Position numbers and translations under genes: made by a program. From NCBI GenBank assembly GCA_031987605.1, contig DALZZF010000014.1:9263-73262 (forward strand): a stretch of DNA of 64,000 nt, in the 5' to 3' direction. This stretch comes from JAFAGO01 sp031987605. Its GTDB lineage: Bacteria; Bacteroidota; Bacteroidia; Flavobacteriales; Weeksellaceae. Each line of letters starts with the position of its first letter. Within the stretch, counting starts at the first letter, position 1. Under the pieces are notes generated by a model. It made no database searches and was not told where the DNA came from. It saw nothing but the letters and a program-made list of their open reading frames with translations. Shown here piece by piece: positions 41,299-50,502 of the stretch.

Positions 41299-42072
41299 TT
41301 AATTTTTTACCAGATTTTCATTATTCAGCAGGACTTCTTCCGCTAACTGAAGATACTGGATTGCGCCTTTACTTTCTGCATCGTAGTTCAGGATACTTTC
41401 TCCAAAACTCGGTGCTTCACTCAGGCGGACATTTCTGCTGATGATCGTTTCAAAAACCATTTCCGGAAAATGAGAATTCACTTCTTCCACTACCTGATTG
41501 GAAAGGCGAAGTCTGCTGTCGAACATCGTAAGCAAAAGACCTTCGATGTCCAGATTCGGATTATGAATTTTCTGAACGTTTTTAATGGTATTTAACAATT
41601 TACCCAATCCTTCCAACGCGAAATATTCACACTGGATCGGAATAATTACAGAATCGGAAGCGGTTAAGGCATTTACGGTAATAAGACCTAAACTTGGCGC
41701 ACAATCGATGATGACGTAATCGTAATCCTCTTTTATGGATTTCAATGCTTCTTTCAACATATACTCACGGCTTTCGCGATCCACAAGTTCAATTTCCGCC
41801 GCCACCAAATCAATATGAGAAGGAATAATGTCCAGATTGGGTGATGCGGTTTTTTTTACGCATTTTTTTGCATCAGCACTGTGCTCCAAAAGGTTATAGG
41901 TAGAAAAATCAACATCTTCAACCCCGAGTCCGGAAGTGGCATTCGCCTGCGGATCTGCATCAATAATCAGAACTTTTTTTTCCAAAACGCCCAATGCAGC
42001 AGCGAGGTTTACTGCCGTTGTGGTTTTTCCTACACCGCCTTTCTGATTGGCAATACCAATGATTTTCGCCAT
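41299..42072 (-). CDS. parA: Chromosome partitioning ATPase ParA
   Basis: 257 residues. Deviant Walker A KGGVGKTTTAVNLA (11-24), Walker A' VLIIDADPQANATSGLG, Walker B YVIIDCAPSLGLIT. It binds DNA nonspecifically with ATP and moves ParB-parS complexes during segregation. Inverted DnaA boxes lie 108 bases upstream. Confidence 0.95.
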   Translation of the reverse strand: MAKIIGIANQKGGVGKTTTAVNLAAALGVLEKKVLIIDADPQANATSGLGVEDVDFSTYNLLEHSADAKKCVKKTASPNLDIIPSHIDLVAAEIELVDRESREYMLKEALKSIKEDYDYVIIDCAPSLGLITVNALTASDSVIIPIQCEYFALEGLGKLLNTIKNVQKIHNPNLDIEGLLLTMFDSRLRLSNQVVEEVNSHFPEMVFETIISRNVRLSEAPSFGESILNYDAESKGAIQYLQLAEEVLLNNENLVKN

Positions 42073-42180
42073 AATTTTGTTTTAATTCACAAAAATACAT
42101 TTTTTTTGATTTTAAGTGTGATGCTGAAACCTGAACCGGCGTTAAAATACTGTTAATTAAACCATTATAAAATCAAAAAA

Positions 42181-42211
42181 TTATCCACAAATTTCGCAAA
42201 CTTGTGGATAA
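42181..42211. promoter_or_regulatory. Inverted pair of DnaA boxes
   Basis: TTATCCACA (42181-42189) and TGTGGATAA (42203-42211) are perfect DnaA boxes facing each other, with an A/T-rich neighbourhood. They lie between tonB and parA. With parAB often near the origin, the site may be an origin-linked or DnaA-controlled region; the two boxes alone do not make an origin. Confidence 0.55.
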
Positions 42212-42240
42212 CTTAAAGATATTTTTTTGTTCCCTTTTTT

Positions 42241-43071
42241 TTATTCAAAAAGCATTGAAATCGGTATGGTAAAATAACTTCTCACAGGCTGACCGTTCAC
42301 TTTTGCAGGCTCCCATTTTCCTTTGATTTTTTTAATGGTGGCTTCGGCTTCACGATTGAATCCAGTATCTTTTCCATTGGCTTTAATATTGGAAACCGTT
42401 CCGTCTTTTTCTACGATAAATACAATAGAAGTTGAAATCTTATCTCCTGTTCCTTCAAAATCGGAAGTATCAAAATTTTGAACCACTTTACTTCTGAATG
42501 CATTAATTCCACCCGGAAATTTGGCATCGATATCAGGATTGGCAACCGGATCGTTGTTCACCGGTTTTACAGAATCCACCACCACAGGCTTTACCGTGGA
42601 AATCCCAGGAACGCTACCGATTACAGGAGGTACATACTGAATAACAGGATCTTCTCCTTTTTTGTTTTCAAAACCACGAATGGCATTTTCGGATTCATCA
42701 ATTGTGGCAGGTGCCGTTTCTTTTTTTGAATCTCTAACCGGAGTGGGAATGCGGGATTCCACAGTGGTTAGATTTTCTGCTTTTGGCGGAATGACTGCAG
42801 CCGGAGGATCTTTTTCAAAAGTATCAACATTTGAAAGATCTCCCTCTACAAATATTTTTGGCTTTTCTACCACTTCCGTTGCTTTAAAAGCATTTATCAA
42901 CAAAGGCACTGCTGCTATTGTCGCAAAGAGCGAAACGCCAACAAACATTGCTTTTGTAAGCATACCATTGGCATCATTTCGCAGAGCATACGCGCCGTAG
43001 TTTTTGTTTCTGCCCTCGAAAAGAATTTCATTAAAACGAAATTCAGAATCATTTAGTAAATGTTTCATCAT
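42241..43071 (-). CDS. TonB-like energy transducer
   Basis: 276 residues. Cytosolic N-terminus with RNKNYGAYALRND, a single membrane helix at about 41-60, a Pro/Val-rich periplasmic spacer, then the TonB C-terminal domain (FPGGINAFRSKVVQNF, SIVFIVEKDGTVSNI, GKWEPAKVNGQPVRSYF). It couples proton-motive force from ExbB/ExbD to outer membrane transporters. No exbBD is adjacent in the window. Confidence 0.9.
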   Translation of the reverse strand: MMKHLLNDSEFRFNEILFEGRNKNYGAYALRNDANGMLTKAMFVGVSLFATIAAVPLLINAFKATEVVEKPKIFVEGDLSNVDTFEKDPPAAVIPPKAENLTTVESRIPTPVRDSKKETAPATIDESENAIRGFENKKGEDPVIQYVPPVIGSVPGISTVKPVVVDSVKPVNNDPVANPDIDAKFPGGINAFRSKVVQNFDTSDFEGTGDKISTSIVFIVEKDGTVSNIKANGKDTGFNREAEATIKKIKGKWEPAKVNGQPVRSYFTIPISMLFE

Positions 43072-43230
43072 TAAAATCTTTTGGTTAGTAAAAAATAAAA
43101 TTCAATGATGATTATTAGTTTTGTAACCCTTATCGATAAGTTACCAAATTGCAATCAAAACTTTTGCCAAAAAATTATTAGCGATTCAAAACATTTTAAA
43201 AATTATTATTAAAAACATAATTTAAAAACG

Positions 43231-43256
43231 AAAACCTCCCGAATTCAGGAGGTTTT
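43231..43256 (-). terminator. Terminator of purA
   Basis: AAAACCTCC (43231-43239) pairs with GGAGGTTTT (43248-43256); the minus-strand tail reads CGTTTTT. It lies 19 bases past the purA stop. Confidence 0.8.
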
Positions 43257-43275
43257 GTGTATGGAAAAAATAAAT

Positions 43276-44562
43276 TTAAAATAATTCTTTACGAATAATG
43301 TTCTGGCTGCGCTCCGGCCCTACCGAAACAAGATAAACATTGATTCCTAAATAATTCTCGATAAACTCGATGTATTTTTTTGCATTTTCAGGAAGCTCAT
43401 CATAACTTCTGGCATGCGAAATATCTTCATCCCAACCTGGAAGTTCTTCGTAGATGGGTTCGTAAAGATAGAGTTTTGTGGTAGAAGAAGTGAAATAATC
43501 TATGATTTTCCCATCTTCTGTTTTGTATTTTGTAACGATTTTCAATGGATGAATTCCGGTAAGAACATCCAGTTTTGTAATCACCAGATTATTGATTCCG
43601 TTAATCATACAGGCATGTTTCAGAGAAACCAGATCGAGCCAGCCTGTTCTTCTTGGTCTTCCGGTTGTAGCACCGAACTCACTCCCGATCTGACGGATTT
43701 TTTCTCCCAGTTCATTGTCCAGTTCTGAAGGGAAAGGCCCATGCCCAACCCGTGTACAATAGGCTTTCGCTACTCCGATTAAATTCTGAAGACTTGTAGG
43801 CGGAACTCCTGCTCCTGTACAAACGCCACCGGTTGAAGGTGAAGAGGAAGTTACATAAGGATAGGTTCCAAAGTCGATGTCCAGCATTAATGCCTGCGCT
43901 CCTTCAAAAAGGATGTTTTTTCCTTCATGGATGGCTTCATTCAGCTCCAATTCAGTATCCACAATACGGTCTTTCAACTGATCGCCGATGGCCAGATATT
44001 CCTGAAACATTTCTTCCACATCCATTGCTGGTTTCTCGAAATACTTTTCAAAAAGTGCATTTTTAACCTTGAGGTTTTTCTCGATTTTTTCTCGAAGGAC
44101 TTCCGGGTTTAACAAATCAATCATACGGATTCCGACTCTTGCGATTTTATCTTCATAACAAGGCCCGATTCCTTTTTTGGTCGTTCCAATCTGGGTGCCG
44201 CCTTTTTCTTCTTCACGATAGGTATCCAGCATAATGTGGTACGGCATGATAACATGCGCTCTGCGGCTGATGAAAACATGATCGGTATTCAAACCTTTGC
44301 TTTCAATCTGCTCGATTTCTTTGATAAAAGATTTCGGGTTTACCACCACTCCGTTTGCAATAATGCATTTTCCTTTGCACTGAAGAACGCCGGAAGGAAG
44401 AAGGTGAAGAACAAACTTTTCATCGCCCACATACACTGTATGCCCTGCATTATCGCCGCCCTGAAAGCGAACTACATAATCGGATTTGGCGGATAGAACA
44501 TCGGTGATTTTTCCTTTGCCTTCGTCACCGTACTGAAGGCCAACCACTACGTAGGTAGACAT
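43276..44562 (-). CDS. purA: Adenylosuccinate synthase
   Basis: 428 residues from the ATG giving MSTYVVVGLQYGDEGKGK; ten extra codons upstream lack support. The IMP/GTP loop GDEGKGK is at 12-18, and QGGDNAGHTV, STGGVCTGAGVPP and TTGRPRRTGWLD are the substrate-binding loops. It converts IMP to adenylosuccinate in purine synthesis. hpt, the IMP-forming salvage gene, is divergently placed upstream. Confidence 0.96.
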   Translation of the reverse strand: MSTYVVVGLQYGDEGKGKITDVLSAKSDYVVRFQGGDNAGHTVYVGDEKFVLHLLPSGVLQCKGKCIIANGVVVNPKSFIKEIEQIESKGLNTDHVFISRRAHVIMPYHIMLDTYREEEKGGTQIGTTKKGIGPCYEDKIARVGIRMIDLLNPEVLREKIEKNLKVKNALFEKYFEKPAMDVEEMFQEYLAIGDQLKDRIVDTELELNEAIHEGKNILFEGAQALMLDIDFGTYPYVTSSSPSTGGVCTGAGVPPTSLQNLIGVAKAYCTRVGHGPFPSELDNELGEKIRQIGSEFGATTGRPRRTGWLDLVSLKHACMINGINNLVITKLDVLTGIHPLKIVTKYKTEDGKIIDYFTSSTTKLYLYEPIYEELPGWDEDISHARSYDELPENAKKYIEFIENYLGINVYLVSVGPERSQNIIRKELF

Positions 44563-44735
44563 ATAAAGTACTTTATTATTAGATTGATGCAAAAGTACTC
44601 TGAAAAAAAATGGTTGCCAAACTTTGTGGAAAAGATTTAAAGATAAAGATGAAATTTTTCAATCAGAAGTAAAAAAATCGGAGTGCAAATCATGCAAAAC
44701 CAAAATTTATCTTTCTGAAAACAGATTTAAATGCT

Positions 44736-44743
44736 TAAATTTG
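44736..44743 (+). promoter_or_regulatory. -7 promoter box of hpt
   Basis: TAAATTTG, 17 bases before the ATG. No clear TTG at the -33 position. Confidence 0.45.
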
Positions 44744-44760
44744 TTCATTCTAAAAAAAAT

Positions 44761-45318
44761 ATGGAACGTATTACAATTAACGACAAAAACTTTGTCCCTT
44801 ACCTTAAAAACGACGAAATCCAAAAGCTGGTAAAAGAAGTGGCAGAAAAAGTATATGAAGATTATAAGGATGAAATTCCGGTTTTCATTGGCGTGCTGAA
44901 CGGTGTTATCATGTTTTATGCGGATTTTCTTAAATATTATCCGGGAAAATGTGAGGTAGCCTTTATCCAGATGAGTTCCTATGCCGGCGGATTACAATCT
45001 ACAGGAATTGTGTACAAAAAAATGGAACTGACCAAAGATGTAGAAGGTCGCCACATCGTCCTCATGGAAGATATTGTGGACACCGGAAATACCATTGCCA
45101 GTTTATTTGAATATTTCAAAAACACCCAACGTCCGAAATCTTTGAAAGTCGCTACACTTCTGCTAAAACCTGAAGTCTACAAAAAAGAATTCCCTATTGA
45201 TTACGTTGCCAAAGAAATCCCGAATAAATTTGTATTAGGATATGGCCTCGATTATGATGAACTGGGCAGAAACCTTCCGGATCTGTTTCAATTGGAAGAA
45301 GGCAGAATCAATCATTAA
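44761..45318 (+). CDS. hpt: Hypoxanthine phosphoribosyltransferase
   Basis: 185 residues from the ATG giving MERITINDKNFVPYL. The loop VFIGVLNGVIMFYADF, the PRPP motif LMEDIVDTGNTIAS and the purine-binding DYVAKEIPNKFVLGYGLDYD are typical. It salvages hypoxanthine and guanine to IMP and GMP. It is followed by the inverted-repeat-flanked four-helix-bundle gene and then adk. Confidence 0.95.
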   Translation: MERITINDKNFVPYLKNDEIQKLVKEVAEKVYEDYKDEIPVFIGVLNGVIMFYADFLKYYPGKCEVAFIQMSSYAGGLQSTGIVYKKMELTKDVEGRHIVLMEDIVDTGNTIASLFEYFKNTQRPKSLKVATLLLKPEVYKKEFPIDYVAKEIPNKFVLGYGLDYDELGRNLPDLFQLEEGRINH

Positions 45319-45324
45319 AGAAAA

Positions 45325-45351
45325 GCTTTCGGCTTTCAGCAATCTGCTTTT
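45325..45351 (+). repeat. Left inverted repeat flanking the four-helix-bundle gene
   Basis: GCTTTCGGCTTTCAGCAATC and TGCTTTT. It agrees with the reverse complement of the right copy in 22 of 27 positions. It begins 7 bases past the hpt stop. Confidence 0.6.
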
Positions 45352-45397
45352 AAAAGTTTAATAAAAATCTAGGTTCATTTTAACGCTCGAATGTAGT

Positions 45398-45769
45398 ATG
45401 AGAGATTATAAAAAATATGACATCTGGAAGTTAAGTCACCAACTCACTTTAGAAATTTATAAATTATCTGAAAAATTTCCGAAAGAAGAATTATTCGGGC
45501 TTACATCTCAAATCAGAAGAGCATCTGCATCAGTGGGTTTAAATATTGTAGAGGGTTGTGGCAGAGGAAGTGATGAAGATTTTAAAAGAATACTGAGAAT
45601 AGCATCAGGATCAGCTTTTGAAGTAGAATACATACTTTTATTGTCAAAAGATTTAGGATATGTTTCTGATGAATATTTTTTAGAAATATCTCCGAAAGCC
45701 GAAGAGTTAAAAATGAAAATATCCAAACTTATTTTAAAACTGGAACAAGATATCAAAAACAAAAAATAA
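45398..45769 (+). CDS. Four-helix-bundle protein (23S rRNA intervening-sequence type)
   Basis: 123 residues. DIWKLSHQLTLEIYKLSEKF, LTSQIRRASASVGLNIVEG, GRGSDEDFKRILRIASGS and AFEVEYILLLSKDLGY are the four helices of the S23/IVP family. These small proteins are found inside intervening sequences of 23S rRNA genes, as Avd partners of diversity-generating retroelements, and as solitary genes. Here it is solitary, between hpt and adk, and is flanked by inverted repeats, which makes a mobile cassette likely. Codon use and composition do not stand out. Confidence 0.82.
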   Translation: MRDYKKYDIWKLSHQLTLEIYKLSEKFPKEELFGLTSQIRRASASVGLNIVEGCGRGSDEDFKRILRIASGSAFEVEYILLLSKDLGYVSDEYFLEISPKAEELKMKISKLILKLEQDIKNKK

Positions 45770-45790
45770 TTAACCAATCTCAAACCAGCC

Positions 45791-45817
45791 GAAAGCAGAC
45801 CGCGGAAAGCTGAAAGC
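45791..45817 (-). repeat. Right inverted repeat flanking the four-helix-bundle gene
   Basis: GAAAGCAGACCGCGGAAAGC and TGAAAGC, the partner of the repeat at 45325. It lies 21 bases after the gene and 16 before adk. Confidence 0.6.
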
Positions 45818-45833
45818 AAAAAAAGTAAAAACA

Positions 45834-46412
45834 ATGATTAATATCGTATTATTCGGTCCTCCGGGAAGCGGAAAAGGAACGCAGGCGCAGAATCTCATTT
45901 CAAAATTTAATCTGAAACAGATTTCCACAGGAGATTTGTTCCGCTACAACATTAAAAACGAAACAGAACTCGGCAAACTGGCAAAATCCTATATGGATAA
46001 AGGCGAACTGGTTCCGGATCAGGTAACTATTGATATGCTGATCGATGAAGTAAAAAGACCAACCGATGCAGCAGGATTTATTTTCGACGGATTTCCAAGA
46101 ACCGCTGCACAGACGGACGCTCTGGAAACCATCGTAAAAGAAGAACTGAAAGATAATATCGACATTTGCCTTTCTTTGGTTGTAGATGACGAAATTCTTG
46201 TACAAAGATTGTTGAAAAGAGGAGAAACCAGCGGAAGAAGCGATGATGCCGATGAAAACATTATCCGAAACAGAATCAAAGAATATTATGCAAAAACTGC
46301 CGAAGTAGCAGAACTCTATAAAAATCAGGGAAAATATGTAGAAGTGAATGGTGTAGGCGATATTGATGAGATTTCACAGAAACTGTATAACGAAGTAGAA
46401 AAAATAAAATAA
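45834..46412 (+). CDS. adk: Adenylate kinase
   Basis: 192 residues. P-loop GPPGSGKGTQAQNL (8-21), AMP-binding RFNIKNETELG-type region, DGFPRTAAQ (84-92) and LLKRGETSGRSDDADE (lid). It has the short lid without a zinc-binding Cys cluster. It balances ATP, ADP and AMP. Confidence 0.96.
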   Translation: MINIVLFGPPGSGKGTQAQNLISKFNLKQISTGDLFRYNIKNETELGKLAKSYMDKGELVPDQVTIDMLIDEVKRPTDAAGFIFDGFPRTAAQTDALETIVKEELKDNIDICLSLVVDDEILVQRLLKRGETSGRSDDADENIIRNRIKEYYAKTAEVAELYKNQGKYVEVNGVGDIDEISQKLYNEVEKIK

Positions 46413-46489
46413 ATAGGGAATGTTTTTGGATGTACAATTTATGATGTCTGATATCTAATTAAACATCCACACCCAACACATAAAAAGTT

Positions 46490-47473
46490 ATGAGCAACTT
46501 TGTAGATTACGTAAAAATCCATTGCCAGTCCGGACACGGTGGTGCCGGTTCTGCACATCTTCGCCGTGAAAAATATATTCCGAAAGGCGGTCCCGATGGT
46601 GGCGACGGCGGAAGAGGCGGAAACGTAATTATGAAAGGAAACGGCAACGAATGGACTCTTTTACCCTTGCGCTATACCCGCCACATTAAAGCCGGCCGTG
46701 GTGAAAACGGTGGTAAAAGTCAACTTACCGGAGCAGCCGGAGCAGATGTGTACATCGAAGTTCCCATCGGAACAATTGCCAAAAATGAGGAAGGCGAAAT
46801 TATTGGCGAAATCCTGGAAAACGGACAGGAACTTATCCTGATGGAAGGCGGAAAAGGTGGTTTGGGAAATGAACATTTCAAATCATCCACCAATCAAACG
46901 CCACGCTATGCGCAGCCCGGACTTCCCGGCGAAGAAGGCTTCATCACTTTTGAACTGAAAATCCTTGCTGATGTAGGTTTGGTAGGTTTTCCAAATGCAG
47001 GAAAATCCACACTTCTGGCAGCAGTTTCAGCAGCAAAACCTAAAATTGCCGATTACGCTTTTACCACTCTTACCCCGAATCTCGGAATTGTGGAATGGCG
47101 AAACCATCAGTCTTTTGTAATGGCCGATATTCCCGGAATTATTGAAGGTGCGGCAGAAGGAAAAGGTTTAGGACACCGGTTTCTGCGGCATATCGAGCGG
47201 AATTCCATCTTGCTGTTTTTAATTCCTGCCGATGCGGAAGATCATTATAAAGAATATCAGATTCTGGAAAATGAATTAAAAGAATACAATCCCGAACTGC
47301 TCCATAAAGATTTTATTATTTCGGTTTCCAAAGCGGATTTGCTGGACTCCGAACTGAAAAAAGAAATCGCTGCCGAATTCCCGGAAAACCTTCAGCCATT
47401 ATTCTTTTCCAGTGTTACCGGAGAAGGTTTAACCGAACTGAAAGATGTCATCTGGAAAAAACTTCACGATTAA
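46490..47473 (+). CDS. obg: GTPase Obg (CgtA)
   Basis: 327 residues. The Gly-rich OBG domain (GGAGSAHLRREKYIPKGGP, GGDGGRGGNVIMKG) spans 1-158, followed by the G domain with GFPNAGKSTLL (165-175), DIPGIIEGAAEGKGLG and SKADLLD. The C-terminal domain of some homologues is absent. Obg acts in late 50S ribosome assembly and stress response. It follows adk after 77 bases. Confidence 0.96.
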   Translation: MSNFVDYVKIHCQSGHGGAGSAHLRREKYIPKGGPDGGDGGRGGNVIMKGNGNEWTLLPLRYTRHIKAGRGENGGKSQLTGAAGADVYIEVPIGTIAKNEEGEIIGEILENGQELILMEGGKGGLGNEHFKSSTNQTPRYAQPGLPGEEGFITFELKILADVGLVGFPNAGKSTLLAAVSAAKPKIADYAFTTLTPNLGIVEWRNHQSFVMADIPGIIEGAAEGKGLGHRFLRHIERNSILLFLIPADAEDHYKEYQILENELKEYNPELLHKDFIISVSKADLLDSELKKEIAAEFPENLQPLFFSSVTGEGLTELKDVIWKKLHD

Positions 47474-47489
47474 TTATTAAAAAAACGAT

Positions 47490-48098
47490 ATGAAAAAAAT
47501 TCTGGCAATTGTACCGTTGTTAGCATGCTCACTTTTTCAAGCTCAGACTCATTTTGGAGTAAAGGCTGGTTACAATCTTTCCCAACTCAAATGGGAGGAT
47601 TATAAATTTGATTCAAAATCCTATTTCTATGCAGGAGGATTTGTTGAACATTATTTGAATGAAAAAATTTCCCTACAAGGAGAACTGTTGTATACCGAAT
47701 TGGGGGGAAGTGATGAAACAGAATTAACCCATATAGTCGGAAACGAAATTATAAATGAGGGAAATATTGCTCTAAAATATCACTATCCTCAAATTCAGAT
47801 TCCTGTTTCTGTACGCTATTATCCACAAGAAAAACTCGCACTTTCCGCGGGTTTGAATTTCGGTCTGAATATCGGTGCAAAAGTAGATTCTTCTATTACA
47901 TATGAAGGATCACCCTATGGAAATATAGAGAATGAAAAAACACTGAATCTTTTTCCTTTTTTAGGCGCAGGGTATCGCATTATCGATAATCTTTCTTTAG
48001 AGGCACGCTATAATTTCGGATTTTTCAATATGCATGATTCGGATTTAAAAGTGAAAAGTAACTTTTTTCAAATCGGATTGGGATATCGGTTTAATTAA
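47490..48098 (+). CDS. Outer membrane beta-barrel protein (porin family)
   Basis: 202 residues with a signal peptide ending SLFQAQT. The mature part is a chain of amphipathic strands: HFGVKAGYNLSQLKWE, FYAGGFVEHYLNEKISLQGE, IQIPVSVRYYPQEKLALSAG, AGYRIIDNLSLEARYNF, FQIGLGYRF. This is the eight-stranded barrel common in Bacteroidetes. It follows obg after 16 bases. Confidence 0.85.
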   Translation: MKKILAIVPLLACSLFQAQTHFGVKAGYNLSQLKWEDYKFDSKSYFYAGGFVEHYLNEKISLQGELLYTELGGSDETELTHIVGNEIINEGNIALKYHYPQIQIPVSVRYYPQEKLALSAGLNFGLNIGAKVDSSITYEGSPYGNIENEKTLNLFPFLGAGYRIIDNLSLEARYNFGFFNMHDSDLKVKSNFFQIGLGYRFN

Positions 48099-48190
48099 GA
48101 CATGTTTAAAATTTTACCGAATTTTTTTATACAGCCCAATAAAATCATCTTTGCTAAATTTTGAGGCTCTAAGAATTTCATAAAACACAA

Positions 48191-48224
48191 AAAATGCGGA
48201 ACAGTTGTTTTCCGCATTTTTTTT
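48191..48224. terminator. Bidirectional terminator between the barrel gene and fabH
   Basis: AAAATGCGGAA (48191-48201) pairs with TTCCGCATTTT (48210-48220); a T-run follows on the plus strand and a run of A before it serves the minus strand. Confidence 0.85.
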
Positions 48225-48245
48225 AAATATTTTATTCGAATAAAA

Positions 48246-49268
48246 TTAGTATTGAAACAGCACACTTCCCCACGTAAATCCGCTACCGAAAGCAGAAAGC
48301 AAAACGAGATCTCCTCTCTTTATTTTGCCTTGTTCAATAGCTTCACTTAAAGCAAGCGGAATCGATGCTGCCGTTGTATTTCCGTATTTCTGAATATTGT
48401 TGAACACCTTTTCATCCGGCAAACCGAATTTCTGCTGCACAAATTGTGCGATTCTCAGATTCGCCTGATGCGGAATAAACATATCCAGATCTTCCACGGT
48501 TTTTCCGGCTTTGGTTAATGCTTCCGTCATGGTTTCCGGAAAACGGGTTACGGCGTGTTTGAACACAAAATTTCCGTTCATGATCGGATAAATTTCTTTG
48601 TTGGTTACATTTTCCGGATCAAGGCGCATACGATCACTCCATCCGAACTTCGATCCCGGAAATTGTGTGCAGAGTTCCTCTGCATATTTCCCTTCAGAAT
48701 GAAGGTTGAAAGAAAGAATATCTCCTGCGTTTTCATCTTCCGTAGCCGAAAGAACCACCGCTCCTGCTCCATCTCCAAAAATCACGGAAACACCACGTCC
48801 TTCATCGGAAAAATCCAGACCGAAGGAATGAATTTCCGCACCCACAACCAAAATATTTTTGTAAGCACCTGTTTTTATAAAGGCGTTTGCGGTGCTCAAG
48901 GCATACACAAATCCTGAACACTGGTTACGGACATCGAGTGCACCAATAGTATCGCACCCCAACATTTCCTGCAGCAAAACGCCACATCCTGGAAAATAAT
49001 AATCCGGTGAAAGTGTTGCAAATACAATAAAATCGATATCTTTTGCTGTAAGCCCTGCATTTTTAATCGCAACTTCAGAAGCTTTGAAACCGAGAAAAGC
49101 CGTGGTTTCTTCGGAATCGTTTCTGTTTTTGCGGTGTCTTCTTTCTTTAATTCCTGTTCTTTCCGTAATCCATTCATCATTGGTGGTCATCCGTTTGGAA
49201 AGATCGTCGTTGGTAACTACATTGTCAGGAACGTAATGTCCGATTCCTGTAATAATACTTTTAATCAT
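48246..49268 (-). CDS. fabH: 3-oxoacyl-ACP synthase III
   Basis: 340 residues, full length. The catalytic Cys117 is in VRNQCSGFVYAL, the His is in IPHQANLRI (near 254) and the Asn in YGNTTAAS (near 284). It starts fatty acid chains by condensing an acyl-CoA with malonyl-ACP; for Bacteroidetes often branched starters. It is a single gene here. Confidence 0.95.
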   Translation of the reverse strand: MIKSIITGIGHYVPDNVVTNDDLSKRMTTNDEWITERTGIKERRHRKNRNDSEETTAFLGFKASEVAIKNAGLTAKDIDFIVFATLSPDYYFPGCGVLLQEMLGCDTIGALDVRNQCSGFVYALSTANAFIKTGAYKNILVVGAEIHSFGLDFSDEGRGVSVIFGDGAGAVVLSATEDENAGDILSFNLHSEGKYAEELCTQFPGSKFGWSDRMRLDPENVTNKEIYPIMNGNFVFKHAVTRFPETMTEALTKAGKTVEDLDMFIPHQANLRIAQFVQQKFGLPDEKVFNNIQKYGNTTAASIPLALSEAIEQGKIKRGDLVLLSAFGSGFTWGSVLFQY

Positions 49269-49447
49269 AAAAATGGTTTGTTCGGGCGCAAATATAAATT
49301 ATATTTAACACATAATAAAATGATTTGATTTTGAAAGAGATAAACGGAAGATTTGAATGGTTTGAGATTGTTTGATATGGTTTGAGAGTTTTCTGTTTTT
49401 GAAATAACATTATAATTTAATAGAGATGACTTCATCGTCTCATTTTC

Positions 49448-49486
49448 TTTAAGATTTGAAATTATCATGTGCACTGTAAATATTTT
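49448..49486. repeat. Partial terminal-inverted-repeat element
   Basis: TTTAAGATTTGAAATTATCA and GTAAATATTTT match one end of the elements at 10.3 and 13.2 kb (TTTAAGATATGAAATTATCA, CTAAATATTTTT). Only one end is seen, so it is a fragment. The 297-base gap before corA holds nothing else clear. Confidence 0.45.
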
Positions 49487-49553
49487 AGGTATCAAAAAAG
49501 AAAATTTTATACAAAACACAATCAATTCCTATTTTTAAATTTCATTTTTGAAT

Positions 49554-49561
49554 TATCTTTG
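49554..49561 (+). promoter_or_regulatory. -7 box very close to the corA start
   Basis: TATCTTTG, only 4 bases before the ATG at 49566. If the usual distance holds, transcription would begin at the start codon itself, so the transcript would be leaderless. Confidence 0.5.
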
Positions 49562-49565
49562 AAGA

Positions 49566-50465
49566 ATGCCAACACAAATTATATACAAAAACGACCAATG
49601 CGAATGGCTGGATGTAGAAGCACCAACAGAAGAAGACCTTCGCTTTTTGCACGACCGTTACGCCATCAACAGCCTTCTTTTGGAAGATACCATCGATCCC
49701 AATCACCTACCGAAATTTGAAGAAGACGGTAATGTGAAATTTTTCCTGATGCGCGAAAATACCGAACTGGAAAGAACAAATCTGAATACCATCAGCGATA
49801 TTAGTACTAAACTGGGCGTTTTTCTTGTGAACAACAGCATCATCACCATTCATCGGATGAGAAACCGCAGTATTTACGAGTACAAAAAAGAAATTCAAGG
49901 AGAAAAAATGGACATTACGCCGGATAGAATTGCACTTCGGCTGGCATTAAAAGTAATGAAATCTTTCGATGATGAAAGCAAAAATCTGCTGGAAATACTC
50001 GATAATCTGGAAAATGAAATATTCCTGAAAAACACGAACAGCACTGTACAAATCCGCCGTTTGTATAAACTGAAAAGAAAAGCCGGACTGAATTCCAGAA
50101 TCCTGAATATTTCCGGGGAATGGATCCGCGAATTCCGAAACCTGACATTAACGGAATCTGAAATTACCGACCTCAATGATAAACAAAAAGATGTAGTAGC
50201 GGATTTTGACCATCTTACTGCACAGGTTGCCAATTTAATTTCCATGTTTCTGGCATTAACCGATCAGAAAGCCAATCAGGTAATGAAACTGCTGGCAATG
50301 TATTCGGTTTACTTTTTACCGATTACCTTTATCGCCGGAGTTTACGGAATGAATTTCGACTATATGCCGGAACTTTCCCTGAAATACGGATATTTCTTTA
50401 TCTTAGGATTAATGGCCATCATTGTGGTGGTTACGTTTTTCTATATCCGGAGGAAAAAATGGTAA
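49566..50465 (+). CDS. corA: CorA-type magnesium transporter
   Basis: 299 residues. A long cytoplasmic alpha-rich part, then two C-terminal membrane helices; the first ends with YGMNFDYMPEL, the GMN selectivity motif. It carries Mg2+ (also Co2+ or Ni2+) inward as a pentamer. ATG choice is supported by homologous length; the -7 box abuts it. Confidence 0.9.
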   Translation: MPTQIIYKNDQCEWLDVEAPTEEDLRFLHDRYAINSLLLEDTIDPNHLPKFEEDGNVKFFLMRENTELERTNLNTISDISTKLGVFLVNNSIITIHRMRNRSIYEYKKEIQGEKMDITPDRIALRLALKVMKSFDDESKNLLEILDNLENEIFLKNTNSTVQIRRLYKLKRKAGLNSRILNISGEWIREFRNLTLTESEITDLNDKQKDVVADFDHLTAQVANLISMFLALTDQKANQVMKLLAMYSVYFLPITFIAGVYGMNFDYMPELSLKYGYFFILGLMAIIVVVTFFYIRRKKW

Positions 50466-50502
50466 AACTATCACCGGATTTATTGTTTGACTGAAACAAA
50501 AT

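Noticed and set aside
40344..42240. parS sites next to parAB
   Set aside because: No TGTTTCACGTGAAACA-like palindrome was found by eye in or around the two genes.
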